Below the pieces are notes generated by a model that saw nothing but the letters and a program-made list of their open reading frames with translations, did no database searches and was not told the DNA's origin. A program made the translations under genes and the position numbers. From Isoetes taiwanensis (taxonomy: Eukaryota; Streptophyta; Lycopodiopsida; Isoetales; Isoetaceae), in assembly GCA_021234155.1 (NCBI GenBank), contig JAJEKV010000109.1, forward strand, positions 404,252-468,251: a stretch of 64,000 nt of DNA. Reading direction: 5' to 3'. Of this stretch, positions 21,937-34,892 are shown piece after piece; the stretch's first letter is position 1, and each line of letters begins with the position of its first letter.

Positions 21937-22249
21937 AGAGCCCCAGTCTAGCAAAGTATATAAATATAAGTTTTCATGTACATTGTTTTACTCATTAGAA
22001 GTAAATTTACTATAAATTAATTGCTTGTAGGATATAAAAACATTCTTATATAAATTAATTGTAGTAGAATCCTTTGCATCTTACTTAAAATACTCTTAAT
22101 TGGCTAAGTAGCATAGTCACTTGATTTAGGGCAAAATTGATCCAAATTTCGCACTAAAAGTTGTTAGAATGCTTAGAAATTGTCTAGAAATGCAGTGTAG
22201 CACTTCAAATTTGTTAAAAATATCCAAAAATAGCTAGAATTGGCCAACC

Positions 22250-22473
22250 TAGGGTGAGCCCAAAAGCTTAAACGCCGTCTGCGTCAGCATGACATGAGGC
22301 CATCAGCCATGATTCACCCTGGGTTGCCCATATATAGTATATATATATAGTATATATATATAGTATATATATATGTATATAATATATAAAGTCAAAGTCA
22401 ACCCGGGTGAGACCGCGCCAAACGCATCTGCGTTCGCGACGCAGAGGCCATCCGCGCGGATTCACCCGGTTTG

Positions 22474-22485
<12 letters not shown>
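22250..22485. repeat. Direct repeat of about 80 bp, two units, interrupted by TA tracts
   Basis: Blocks at 22250-22335 and 22402-22485 share ggtgag, gcgtc/gcgac, gaggccatc, gattcacc and a (TA)n tail. They mark the left side of the insertion in copy A's spacer, which is absent in copy B. Confidence 0.6.

Positions 22486-22559
<74 letters not shown>
22476..22559. repeat. (TA)n microsatellite, 84 bp
   Basis: Uninterrupted TA dinucleotides. A much longer tract lies on the other side of the fold-back at 25128-25293. Confidence 0.95.
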
Positions 22560-22561
<2 letters not shown>

Positions 22562-22610
22562 AGAAATTTAATGCGTCCTACGGTGCATGTTCGAGTTTTA
22601 GCGTTTCTTT

Positions 22611-24760
22611 ACATTCTCTAACTTTTTAGAACATTCTAAGACTTTCTGGAACATTCTAAGACTTTCAATATATTCTAGAACTTTCTCCCTAGATTTCCTT
22701 ACATTCCTGTACATTCCCCTACATTCTAGTACATTCTAAAACTTATTAGAACAATTTGGAACTTTCGGAAGAATTTTCTTACACCCCCTAGATTATCTTA
22801 TGTTCTAGAACTTTCTAGAAGATTCTTTTTTCTAGAGCCTTCGAACATTCTAGAACCTTCACGAATTAGCTAGAATGTTATAGTCTATTTTTATCTTAAT
22901 GGGAACATTACCCTTAAGTATATTTGAAACATAAATTTTCATGGAATTAATGCTTGGTCTAGTGGTTAGAATGGGGGTTGGGGGTCAATGGCAGGGTTTG
23001 AATCCCCACACAACATAAAATTTTTAAAGCCTTTTCCCAAGGGATGAGCATTCAATTTTGGGCGTAGGATCACGGACTCGATCAAGGGTGAGATCTCACA
23101 TAACATGAGCCATAGGATCTATTACATATATAATTTCCCAAAGTCATGTACAGTAGGATGTGTCCCAAAGCAAGCGTGAGTCGTAGGATCTCGGACGATC
23201 GAGGATCAAATCTTTGGACCGTAGGATCGCGTCTATCTGAATTATATATAAACTCCCCAAGCCATCGGGCAGTAGGATACGTCCCAAAGCCCACGTGAGC
23301 CGGGGATCACCGAGCGGACTGATTTAGGATATATATATATATATATATCTATCTAACATATATATGTTCTTATGTTTGTCCCATTGAATCCCACCGTTTG
23401 ATCTAAGATCCCACGGCTCACGTGGCTTTGGGGCGTATCCTACGCCCGTGATGGCTTGGGAGTTTACATACGACTCATATAGACACCCATCCTACGGTCG
23501 AGGTTGATCTGATCCCGATCCGATCCGAGATCCTACGGCCACGTTGTTTGGCACATATCTTACGGTCCACATGGCTATGTTCTTATGTTTGTCCCATTGA
23601 ATCGGTCAGTTGATCTAAGATCCTACGGCTCACGTGGCTTTGGGTCGCATCCCCACGCCCGGATGGCTTTGGGAGTTTACATACAACTCATATAGACACG
23701 CATCCTACACAGCCCAGGTTGATCGATCCCGACTGCCGATCCGAGATCCCTACCACTCGTTGCTTGGCACATATCTTACGGTCCACATGGCTTTGGGAAT
23801 TATATGTAATAGATCCTATGGCTCATATTGCTTTTATATGATGAGATCTTGATCGTTGATTGAGTCTAAGATCCTATGGCTCATGTTGAATGCTCATCCC
23901 TTAAGGAAAGGCTTTTAAAATTTTTTATGTTATTGGGGAATTCGGAACCCGGTCCTCAACCCCCAAACCCCCACTCTAACCACTAGACCAAGCATTAATT
24001 CCATGAAGAATTTATGTTTCAAATATACTTAAGGGTAATGTTCCCATTAAGATAAAATAGACTATAACATTCTAGCTAGTTCAAGAAAGTTCTAGAATGT
24101 TCGAAGGTTCTAGAAAGTTCTAGAATCTTCTAGAAAGTTCTAGAAATATAAAAAGAATCTAAGGGGATCTAAGAAAAACTCTTCCGTAAAGTTCCAAATT
24201 GTTCTAATAAGTTTAGAATGTTCTAGAATGTAGGGAATCTATGGGAATGTAAGGAAATCTAGGGAAATACTTCCAAAGTTTTAGAATATTTTGAAAGTCT
24301 TAGTATGTTTCAAAAGTCTTAGAATGTTCTAAAAAATTCTAGAATGTAAAAGGAAATCTAAGAATCTAATAGAATGTAAGAAAATCTTATAAAATATAAG
24401 AGAATCTAGGGGATCTAAGAAAATTCTTCCGAGAAAGTTCCAAATTGTTCTAATAAGATTTAGAATGTTCTAGAATGTAGGGAATCTATGGGAATGTAAG
24501 GAAATCTAGGGAAATACTTCAGAGAAAGTTCTAGGATGTTTTGAAAGTTTGAATGTTCGAGAAAAGTTCTAGAATGTTCTAGAAATTTCTAGAATGTAAG
24601 GGAATCTAGGAGAATTAAAGGAATATAAGGAAATCTCATAAATTGTAAGAGAATCTAGGAAAATATTTACAAGTCTAATGCATTCTCTTAAAATCTAGTT
24701 GAATCTAAGGGAATATTCATAATATCTAATGGAATCTAAGAAAATCTTGATGTAATCTTA
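22611..24760. mobile_element. Fold-back element within copy A spacer
   Basis: A large inverted repeat with its centre near 23350. Left-arm landmarks at 22860-23060 (a tggtctagtgg / ggtttgaatcc pair) and 23090-23310 (gagccataggatctattaca, agtaggata, cacgtgagcc) recur inverted at 23412-23470 and 23780-24060. The right arm also contains a direct duplication of about 213 bp (23363 and 23577, both starting gttcttatgtttgtcccat) and one of about 250 bp (24157 and 24404). The arms carry arrays of ttctagaa-type motifs. No coding capacity. The tRNA-like box pair in each arm suggests two inverted copies of a SINE-like unit. Confidence 0.68.
24080..24145. promoter_or_regulatory. Heat-shock-element-like array
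   Basis: 24080-24102 reads TTCnnGAAnnTTCnnGAAnnTTC and 24108-24145 reads eight consecutive alternating TTC/GAA units at 5-bp spacing. The HSF consensus needs three such units. Many single agaatgttctagaa sites (a perfect three-unit HSE) occur up to about 24600. Whether HSF binds them is inference. Confidence 0.5.
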
Positions 24761-25125
24761 GAGTTTTTTTAAGATTTTGCAAAGAGCCACAATAGAATGT
24801 TCTAAAATGTTTCATAATAAAGGGGTACAATATAAATCTTGAAAAAAAAAAAATCCTAGATGCTCGTGGAAGTCACGAAAATAGAAAGTGTTTTAGAATT
24901 GTTCTTGTAGATCCAAAATAAATTATTTTAGAAGGTTCTAAATGCTCATGGGTAAGCACCTCAATAAAATCTAGGGGAATCTTCATGAATGCTAAATATA
25001 ATACATAGAATGTTGAAGAATATAGAGGAATCACAAGAGAATCTCAGTAGAATCGTTGGTTACCTAGAACATGACAGGCCTTGCATCGTAAGAACATGCT
25101 AAAAACAATGGAACAATTTTCTTCT

Positions 25126-25296
<171 letters not shown>

Positions 25297-26089
25297 ATTT
25301 TTATATATTTCACCCAGGGTTTCATACGTTTTGTCCAAAAAATGCATTGAAAGGTTCAGAGTGCACATGCTAGCCTCTTGCCATGCATTCTAGTGTCTTG
25401 TAGCACCCCATTCTAGCTTTTCAATCTATTTTGAACATCATCTTAAAAGAATTCCCACAAGAGCGGAATTGAACCTCCCAACCTGCCAACCAACCACTAA
25501 GGGCGGGCATCGTTTATGTTTGAATTATAATTTTTAATTAAATTTAAGCTTTAATAATTTTAGATAATATTAATGGCCAAGCCTTAGACTTAGAACCAAC
25601 ATCCTTAAGCTAGATAGAGACAACATGCACTCATCATAGCTTAGTTGTCGCTCTTATCTTGCTAAGTGTCTTCTTGTCTACATATAGGTAGTATAATTAA
25701 ACATTTTTCTTAGAAACCCCAGCTAGTGCCAAGACCTTAGAAATTGTGTCACACGTTGGTATGATACACCAACACACGTTATAGGTGCAATATCATCAAG
25801 TGTCTTCAGCCATGCCTTTGTATCATAGATAATTATCTAGGAATTCATTCTATCTAGGTAATTCAGTCTAGCACACCAAGTACATCCAGTGAATCAGTCT
25901 CCTTCTACCACCCCATAACCTTTCTCAGTGCCTAGTAGAGTACCAAATGCCAAGTGGGTCATTTGAGGTAGAGTGGATAAAGGCATAAAAATAGGGTTTG
26001 TAGAGTAAGTAGATATAAGTAATTGTTCTTGTGGTAGTATTAGTTACCTTGTGCTTAGAGCAATAAAATAGGTCAGAGAACCTTCGCTA

Positions 26090-28290
26090 TGGATCCTCGA
26101 AGCCTCACGGAGAGACACTTTCGACAACATCAACGAATTGAAAGCAGAGGGCAAACTTATGGAGGAAACTTCAAGCAAATCAAAGGCCAAGAAGGTGTAC
26201 TGTGGAAGCCCTAACACCTAAAAATAAAGAAGAGGCCAAAGGAAGGACGATTATGACATCAAAAATAGACACAAGACTTGCCAAGAGGGCTATGCAACAG
26301 ACCAATGGCCATCATGGCACTTATAAAATAGATCACATTAGCTCCTAGTCAAGGATATTCTCCAAGTGCCATATTGTCTCGAGGAAGGGCCCGACATCGA
26401 TGACTAATGTCAGAGATACGCCACCAACAAGTAGACGACTCCATCAACTCAGGACATCAAGAGTTCTGAAGGATGAGACTGAACATACCTCCTAGGAAGG
26501 GCAACTATAGCGTATATAGAGGCCATAGTAGTATCGATTCAGACTTCAAGCAAACATGCTTCGACTAAGGAGGTATTACAAGCCAGCAAGGGTGAGCTTC
26601 TCAGGAATAGGAATATGGCAAACTGCAACAAACTTCTTCCTCATCAGCCCCGATACTTCAGAGCAGCTGCATCAACCTCGACAGCACCATCTCAAGATCA
26701 CGACAATCTTCTACTTTAGAGATTGGAGGTCAAACACAATCAAGAAGAGGCATCACGAGGGACCAAATACCAAAGATTATTAATTGATCACCAAGATTAG
26801 TCCCCGCAGATGGATGCAAACAAACTTCTCTCATAAAAAGAAGTTGCACAGCTTAGAAGTGGTAAAGCACTCGACATTGTCTTCAAATTTTGTAACAAAG
26901 CAAAGATGTGGCCGCCAAGATGAAGAATCAAATCAACAAGGTAAACACAACAACATCAATTCAGGAGTTAGAAGAATCATCCTCGAATCTAATAACCTTC
27001 AAAGCAGATGAGTTAAACACCTAAAGATTCTACGCAGCTGGTGAACATTACCTTCAAGCTCTTGGGATGCGACTAATCGAAGCGCTATGTTATCTACATC
27101 AGCAAGTCCACTAAGAGGGATAATGTTAATGAAGGTAATCAGCATCAACATTAAGGACGAAAGCAGAGTCTTTAATATGTTCAATGAAAGAAAGCATGGC
27201 ACTTGAATGATCATACAACCCAAGGATACCGATTCTTTTCAACAAATTATGGATCATCGCCTTGCTACTCCAACGACTAACGACTACACCAGCTTTAAGC
27301 AAGCTAGAGGACCTATCGATAGTTGAGTTTTTAGAATTATGGGTGATAGCATCCATGATGGGATAGGGACGAAATTTCGAGTAGTTTTTGTCTTTTCTTT
27401 TAGAAGATGGACCCAAGAATTGAGCAAAGCTTCAAGGATTGGGAAGAAAATATATGGAGTACAACAATTGTATACATTGCTGGCAGATATCCAACATATT
27501 GGAACCTCTTCGTGAGCTTGATCACCTCGCTAAGAAGGATTCAATAATAGGATAACCGCTGACCATGTATATGACGAGTACTTCCAAGAAAGATAAGGAA
27601 TAATCCGACCAAATGAAGGGAAGCAATCTAATAAGTCCGCCAACTTCTTAGATGGCATCAACTCAAAGGTGGGACTATTTCAAGAGGGCAATAAGTAAGA
27701 AAGGGGAGATCCTAGAGTATAGATTAGATCTAAAACAAGAATAATTATCTAATCATATAGTTTTCTATGTGTGCCCAAAAGTAATGTCATGCTGACTAAA
27801 CTTGTGGCCATAAGATTTATGTAAGTAGTTCTTTAACTTGTAATTTTGCACCTTCTAGATGGCGGACATCTTTAAGAGCAACACTCTTAAGTCTAAATCT
27901 AGGCCAGTAGTTAAGGCAAGGCCGAGTAATTGGCAGCACCAATGGAACAAGAGTCAAGTTCGACATCAACCTTAAGCGAAGCAAAGTAGAGCATCGACAC
28001 CAACTTATGTACTTTGGCAACTATGACCTCATAATAAGCATGCAATATTAAAGCTGGCTAAAGCAATAATTGATTATTATAAGCAAGAGATACTTATCCC
28101 AGCACCAAAGGGCAAGTACCTTATAATTTAAGTTAAGTAATTCCAATCGCAACGATGTCAAGAAGGCAATTACTTAAGTGCATCATGAGGAATGAGGTCA
28201 TACATAAGCTACAAGTTGTCGACCCGACCATAAGAGTAAGAAGGAAGATGCTACTTCAAACAGCTTGCCTTGGCCAATTTCTAAGTAATT
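26090..28290 (+). pseudogene. Copy A gag and N-terminal pol region, degraded
   Basis: Collinear with copy B 39900-41660. A possible start ATG at 26091 follows a sequence shared by both copies and opens MDPRSLTERHFRQHQR before breaking. No zinc knuckle or protease motif could be identified, and frames are broken every 30-70 codons. Identity as gag/protease is inferred from position between the spacer and RT. Confidence 0.45.
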
Positions 28291-28439
28291 AAGAAGTCCC
28301 ATGATATATCCCTTGATGAAATTTGAGAGCTTTTGCTCTATAGAAGCATAGAGACCGGAAATCACTCTTTGTAACCGGATGCAGAGCCGATCAGCAAGGC
28401 TCTTTATAGAATCAGCACTTCCGAAGCTAGCGTGAGCTC

Positions 28440-28960
28440 AAGAAGCAGCTTGTAGGAGTTGATTGACTTGGGGACCCTCTCGCCAAGATGGAAGTCTAAA
28501 GATGTATATCAACCATGGGCAGCTCAACAAGCAAACGACATAATGGATCAGCCCCAAGAAGCAGGATTCTTCTACAAAATCGACGTAAGCTCGGGCAATC
28601 AGCAAATAAGGATGAAGGGGGAAGATAATTATAAGACTCCTTGAGAACACGGTATGGGCACTATGATTTCACAAGAATGCCCCTAAGTCTATGGAATGCT
28701 CCACCAACTTGTATGCATTTGAGGACTACATCTTCAAGATTCCTTGGATGATTTCTTCATCAATTCTCTTCGACGACATCGTGATCTACAAAGAAATCAA
28801 TGGAAGAGCATGCAGCCGCGGAGATGTTAAGACGCCGCCACTCATTGGCAAGCTTTTGAAGCAGCAATTTGCAATGCCATCTCCACTTCGCAAGTTTAAT
28901 TCGGCAAGAAGATAGAAGAAGCCATCTACCCCAACATGGAGTTCAAGCACATAATGGGCT
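28440..28960 (+). pseudogene. Copy A reverse transcriptase fragment
   Basis: FFYKIDVSSGNQQIRMKGED (about 28569-28628) matches the Ty3/gypsy RT block F-x-K-(I/L)-D-L-x-S-G-Y-(H/W)-Q-I-R-(I/M). Then, with frame changes, RYGHYDF, MPLSLWNAPPTCM (28678-28720) and a DDIVIY remnant (28774-28791) mark the palm and its DD active site. Stops and frameshifts show it is inactive. Confidence 0.78.
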
Positions 28961-29289
28961 AATCTTTGCAAGAGTGCAAGGACGGATTAAGAAAGAGAAA
29001 CCTTCAAATATTTTAAAAAGGAAGGTAATCTCTAATAGCAAAGAACAATTATGCGTACCCAAAGTATAAGAAGTAAGAAAAATCTTCCAGACACGATAAT
29101 AGCCCTATTTCCGGCCATGCAAAATTTATAAAGGCCTACTTCAAGATTAGAAGTAGCTACGTCTGACCGGATATGAAGAAGCAGATAATCAGACATATCC
29201 AAGAATGTCAGTGCAGCCAGCGGACAAGGGCGGAACAACTTCGAATTCCAGGAGTCATCAAGGGGGCGTGCCGCACACCTGCGGGAAGT

Positions 29290-29520
29290 CATCAAAGATG
29301 GGTTTTATAGTTGGCCTTCCAAGGACAACAAGAAGCTTTGAAGCCTTGATGGTTGTGGTATATAGCTTAGCAAAAGGGCACATGCTTGCCATGCCACACC
29401 ATAGACACCGCCTTGGCTCTGGCCGTGTGGTCTACATAGGAGATCTTTTAGGTCGCATGGAATGCAAAGTCGATCATCACCAAAAGAGATCCAAGTTCTT
29501 TAGCGACGTTTAGCAAGACT
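29290..29520 (+). pseudogene. Copy A integrase core fragment
   Basis: SSKMGFIVGLPRTTRSFEALMVVVYSLAKGHMLAMPHH matches the D1 block of Ty3/gypsy integrase (family: M-D-F-I-x-G-L-P-x-T...A-I-x-V-V-V-D-R-L-S-K-x-A-H-F). The first catalytic Asp is Gly here (MGFIVGL), and the Asp of VVVDR is Tyr. Confidence 0.78.
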
Positions 29521-30049
29521 TCTTCAACACACGAGCTGCACCAACTTGTTGATGAGTTTTGCTTATCATTTGGCAGTCAAATCGCAAAGGGACCGCACCA
29601 ACACAATTTTTGAGAGCACGTTGAGAAACTATGATTGGAACAAGTAATCCAAATGGGCCGAAAGTACATCCACCTGGTCAATTACGCATAATAATATGAA
29701 GCAAGAGTCATCAAGATGTCTCCTCCATGATCGATTCATGAGTTATCAATGCTTGACCCTAGTTATGTGGCATAATCTAGTGCCCTAGGTGGAAGTTTCT
29801 CAACAACGACGCGGGAGCTTTTGGTAGAAGTGTGGGAATATCTTCAAACAAAGATGGGCACATCCTGAAGAGTCTAGCAGATAGACATAAAACTCCTCGA
29901 GAGTTGTTTTGTTGTGAGAGATAAAGTTTGGCTCAAGCAAAGGTTAAGCAAGGGAAGCTTCCAGATCGGCAATTGTAAGAAGCTCAGCCCTAGGTGGGCC
30001 GGGTCCGCTCAAGATCTTGGAGAAGAGTGGGCTCCCAAGCCTACAAGTT

Positions 30050-30375
30050 GGACCTCTCAGCCCACCTTAAGGTCTTCCATGTGAGTTTATTGAAAAGGCA
30101 CGATCCTAACCCTGAGGAGGTTTTGGATACTCCAACTTTGTTGGAAATGACGGGAGGATCAAGTTGAAATTGTGCCCGAATTGCTTCTTGATAAGTCATT
30201 CAAGAGGACTAGGTGATCTAAATTCCTCCAAAGCAGTTGGTCAAGTGGAAGCACTTGCCCGTGAAGACACGGTCTAGGTATTGAAGCAGGATTTGGAGAA
30301 GCAATACCCAGAGTTTATGAAGGAGTTGATGGGCAGTCGCTCCGAATTGATCGACGACTTGCCGGGAGGTTAGCT
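30050..30375 (+). pseudogene. Copy A integrase C-terminus and chromodomain-like module, degraded
   Basis: Sequence from 30053 corresponds to copy B's better-preserved module (LKVFHVSLLKRHDPNPEEVL, then the Val-Lys-Trp-Lys chromodomain core at about 30240). Small indels at 30150 and 30215-30270 break the frame. Confidence 0.75.
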
Positions 30376-31245
30376 TAGTATGTTTCTTAGTTAGCCTTAA
30401 GTTCGCTCATGTATTCTAGTTAGTAGAGTGCATGTGCCGTAATCTTGGAACGATGTGGGTGATGATGGGATACGCCTTTAAGGCATTCTCTAGGCCAAGA
30501 CACGCACCAAGAGGTGCGCATGACCATTAGGGTCATGTGAGTGAGGATTGAGGCATGGTGGGCGATGATGGGACATCGATCGGATGCTTTCTATGCCGCT
30601 GATGCGGGTAACGCACACCGGGCCGTAGGAGGGTCATGGTGAAGGTCAAAGTGATCATGCGCGATGATGGGATCGTGAGACGTTCCCTAGCTTAAAACCC
30701 TTGGGGCATGATGCACTAGGGGTACTCGGCACCGGTAACCGAGTACAAGGTAGCACTTGATCATGGGCTTATGATAGGATCATCTTAAATGGTCCTTAAG
30801 CTCAAACCGAAAGGGCCATGATCGAGTGCAAGGTAGTAGGGTAACCTTGAGTTAGTAGTTCGGCTCAAGGAGGTAGGTAAGGGGGGTGGTCCCCTAAAAC
30901 CACAAACTTATTAACTTATATAACGAATGTGCTACTTGTGCAGCCGGTGAAGGGAAGCATGAAGGAGGGAGCACGTTACGAGAAGATAGGAGTCATAGAT
31001 TTTAGACTAACTATGAACTCCTAAAGTTGTTGTAATAATATTATGTGTATACTTTGATAATAATAGTTGTTATAGCTATATAATTTTGTATAACTTATAA
31101 ATTTAGCTTTATAATTACATAATAAGTAATTAACGAAAAGTTGATCTTTTCAATAGAGTTAAGTTCATATATTCTTGTTGTGTGCTTTTGCAGGATTAGA
31201 GTAGGTTCGTCACCTTAGCGCTTAATCTTCGAGGACAAAGATTGT
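30376..31245 (+). other. Copy A 3' non-coding region
   Basis: Between the pol end and the PPT, no coding signal. Contains several copies of gcgatgatgggat/gtgatgatgggat with short variable spacers, matching copy B 36541-37390. Confidence 0.6.
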
Positions 31246-31261
31246 CCTAAGGGGGGGAGAA
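31246..31261 (+). other. Copy A polypurine tract
   Basis: CCTAAGGGGGGGAGAA directly abuts the 3' LTR. The identical sequence occurs in copy B. Confidence 0.88.
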
Positions 31262-32902
31262 TGTGACGTTCGGGGGAATATACGCTATAAATACGTATAT
31301 TCTGGACGGCCACTATACAAGTCTATCTTCATAGCCTTGTATACCATAGATTGTGGCACTAGGGAGCATGACTAAGTTATTCATATAACTTAGCCAACCT
31401 TAGGTTAAGACCATTTTCCACGTGGCCTTAACCTATTGGGCACCCGCCACACGGTCTTACCCTATTGGAGTCACGTGGCATAACATGTGAACCCTAACCT
31501 ATAAAGGCCTAAACCCTAACCCTAGGCCTCTTTTCTGGCTCCAATAGTCTGGGAACCTTCTTGGCAACAAACTCCGTTTCGAGAACCGGGTGGGCACAAA
31601 GATAGCATGGCAGCCCCCAGGCGTGAGAGCGCATCAGCAGGAGGGGGAGCTACCCGAACACTTCAAGACCATGGAGATGCCGGGATTGGGAGGGAGTGCT
31701 TGGAGCGGTATGTAGAGTAGTGCTTTGGTAGATCATCCGGAAGTTAGCACTCGTGATGGGTTAGTATTTCAGTAGCTAGAGTAGAGCCATCCTAGAACCC
31801 TTATTCAACATCTTGAACCCTAATCAAGGAACCCTAACTGTAAGTTAGATATGTATGATTAGGTTAAGATGTTCTTATGATGTTTATCATGATATGATCT
31901 ACGTGATGTTGGTTGATCATGTTCCTCCTCTTGTATTGGGAAGGGGGGTAGAGACCTAGAGCCATATGTAGTATGCTCCTAGTGTAGATCCCTTAGTTCC
32001 TATTAGTTGCGGCTTTTGTGCATAGGAACCCACCTAGGGCTATGGAGGCTATGATGTGACTCAAGCACTACACAACGGGGCTAGAGGCAATGGGAGGGGA
32101 GGATCCTTGCCGAAAGGGGGGCTACGGGGATCCCATAGTGGGCTAGGCTTATGGTCGGTCACTTAGGTGGGTCGAGCATGGGTCTGACACCTCCTGAGGC
32201 GATGGTGTCGCCCTGCCTCTCAAGAGTTGCAAGTGTCGGCTTGGCTCTTGTTTTGGGGGGTTCATTCGGGTATGAATCGTGTGTGTCGCCACGATTCTCT
32301 AGCCACTGTGGAACCTCTAGACCCGGGGAAGGGGAGATGCAACCCTTCCCGCCTCGACGGACCAGGGAGATGCAACCTGGGGAGTAGTCCCGATGGTGAT
32401 GCCATGGGATTGCGTGATCCGGAAGGCTAGAGTCATGCCGAGCCTGATTGAGCCCATCCGCAAAGTATGCACAGGAGGGGGTGGATGGAGTGGTCAACCC
32501 TAGCCATTGTCTTATGCCAGCCCTTGCCATTGTTATGACTCGATTCCGCTTCTATCTTGAGGCCTAGCCAGGTCGGTCATCCTCCTTATGAGTCGAGCCA
32601 TGGGTAGGAGCTCTTATGTTTTATGGTTTATGATTATCTTCTTTGCTCTTATGGATATGTGATGGACTACCCTTTGAGGTAGTATGTTGTATTGCTATTG
32701 CTAGTTCTGACGTTGTTTATGCTTCCGCTGTGATAGGAGCCCATAGGGGAAGGGCGCGCAAGACACCTTCGTGTCCCCTGCCCGCACTAGGATTCTCTCA
32801 GAGTGCGGGTTAGACGGAGGGCCCATGCGGTTGATGGACCGGATGGGGGATTTCCTGCCGAATGTACGGCCGGGCGCCGTATATTTAGCAGGGAGCGTCA
32901 CA
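31262..32902 (+). repeat. Copy A 3' LTR
   Basis: 1641 bp, same ends as the 5' LTR. Stretches of 200 bp and more are identical to it. Confidence 0.92.
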
Positions 32903-34601
32903 GCACACTGTCATATGCCTTCGCAAAATCGAGCTTAAGATAAACAACTCCCTGACCTGTTTTCCTAACCCAATACAAGCCCTCATAAGCTGCAGCAACA
33001 TTAGTTAAGATGTTTCTTCCTGGGATGAACCCGGACTGAACCTTGTTAATAGAGGATGCTAGAACCAGTTGAAGCTTTTCTGCCAAAGCTTTTGCAATAA
33101 TCTTATACACATAGGAGAGCAAAGAAATAGGCCTCCAATCATTGATCGTGGATGGCTATTTGACCTTAGGAATCAGGGAAATGCAGGCGATGTTAAGAAT
33201 TCTATCCATTTCACGAGAGCGCAACAAGTCAAGATAGACCTGATACACTGGCTCTCTAGCCCATTCCCAATAAGTCTGAAAGAATTCCACAGGCACACCA
33301 TCCAGCCCAGGACACTTATCCTTAGCCATGCACATGCGTGCACCCTCTAAATCTTCCTTGGAGAGTTCCTGTTCTAAACTATCATGCTGATGGTGCAAGA
33401 TAGATGGCTTAACAGCTGCCAAAACCAGATCCTGCATTTCTTGCTCGTACGAAAATGACTGCTTAGCAAAGAACATTGAAAAATGGCCGTGCACATACCT
33501 CTGTAGATCTTCAGCAGGATCCTCCAATTTATGACCATCTGACAAAGTAAGGGATGCCATTGATGCTGCATACTGACGCTGCCTTGTTCCCCTAAAGAAA
33601 ACCGAAGAGCTCGTGTCTCCTTGTTTCAGCCAAGTAAGTCCAGACTTCACCCGAGCTTCCTTAACATTGACCTGCTCTAGAGATATGATCTGCTGCAGTA
33701 TGGCATTCAACCGGATGCCATCAGAAGGTTGTGCCCGAATCTGCTCCAACTCTCTACAGAGTAATTCCTGTCGCTCCTGCTGAACTCGCTGCCTACCAAA
33801 AGCCTTAGCAAAACGTTTAACCCTAGTTAATGCTGCCACCATGCCTGCCATTCCACTCAGAAAGGAGAAGGTATTGAGCCACAAGTCCCGACAATGAGAC
33901 GAGAAGACTTCATCTGTCAAGAAGCGGTTCTAGAGGGTTTGGGGGTAGCAGTATTCTGGCTACACAATAATTGAGGATAATGATCTGAAATGGAGGTGGA
34001 AAGAATGTTGCTCCTATGCAGAGGGGGTACTTCATCCAATGTGCGAGGGGAGGCATAGCATCTATCATGCCTGGCATAGGCTTGTTCCGCCCCGATCTGC
34101 CTATTGCACCATGTGTAAGACAAATCTCCTTCCACCTCTACCATAGCCAACTGCCTGCTCTACCATATTGAAGTCTCCTAGTAGCAACCAGGCTACTCGC
34201 AAACCACCAAGATTCCTTATCTTGTTTCTTATTGTGGCCCACAGAGCACCTCTTTGAGATGGTTGGTTTGAGGCATAGACATTCACAATCCCCCATTTCT
34301 GTCCTCCCTCAAGCCACTTAATAATTGCCCAACGGCCATACTTATCTGCTGCGGAGTACGTACTATTCATTTTTCAAACAATAAGATTGCCCCCACTAGA
34401 CCGCCCCGAGGAAGAGGCAATGGATGCAAAATGTCTTCCAACCATATCCATCAATTGTGCCATATCTCCCCTATGGCACTTATGCTCCTGAATACAAACA
34501 ATATCAGGATGAAGCTGACGAAGCGCCAAAGAAACTCTAGCCCTCTTACTACTAGAGGACCGCACCCCCCTCACATTCCAACTGAGAATTGTCCTATTCA
34601 T
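32903..34601 (-). pseudogene. LINE-1 ORF2, 5' part (endonuclease and RT fingers/palm)
   Basis: The minus-strand start ATG at 34601 opens NRTILSWNVRGVRSSSSKRA, the usual start of plant L1 ORF2 endonuclease, with QEHK following and LLLGDFNMV (about 34190) and SDHYPQLL (33990). After the endonuclease come LTRVKRFAKAF, GLTWLKQGDTSSSVFF (33650), DGVPVEFFQTYW (33300), ISLIPKVK, WRPISLLSYVYKIIAKALAEKL and LKLDFAKAYDSV, where copy A interrupts it. Defects: TGA near 34373, a frameshift near 34140, TAG near 33157. Confidence 0.85.
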
Positions 34602-34892
34602 CCCACAACGGTCTTGTTCTACCTCTGCGGGCCTTCTAGAGCCAATGGATTGACCTCCGAGACGCGGTTCACCTCATCAGCCCAATTCAACCGAGAGATC
34701 TGGTGAACAACTTGCCTGGCTTCTTGCATATGCTCATAGTCGGACGGAGGCCCCCCTTCAGTTGAGACTGGCCCGCCGGTCGGGGCTCGAACGCTACCAC
34801 CCCCAACACTACGACCATTCGTACCACTCTTATAACAGCACCTCCAAGCCTAACAACATTATCACTATCCGGGGCTTGGACATCAACGTTAG
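34602..34892 (-). pseudogene. LINE-1 ORF1-like region, 3' end
   Basis: The minus strand encodes VDVQAPDSDNVVRLGGAVIR and further low-complexity sequence in frame with the Asp/Gly-rich stretch at 45973-46020 beyond copy B. Identity as the end of ORF1 rests on position just upstream of the endonuclease. Confidence 0.5.

Noticed and set aside
22955-23005. Functional tRNA gene
   Set aside because: Box A and box B are present, but no cloverleaf or acceptor stem pairs and the unit is repeated inverted in the fold-back; it is SINE-like.
27126-27416. Minus-strand ORFs inside copy A gag region (and plus-strand ones in copy B 40263-40619)
   Set aside because: Antisense to the element in each copy and without recognised motifs; treated as shadow frames of the degraded gag-pol.
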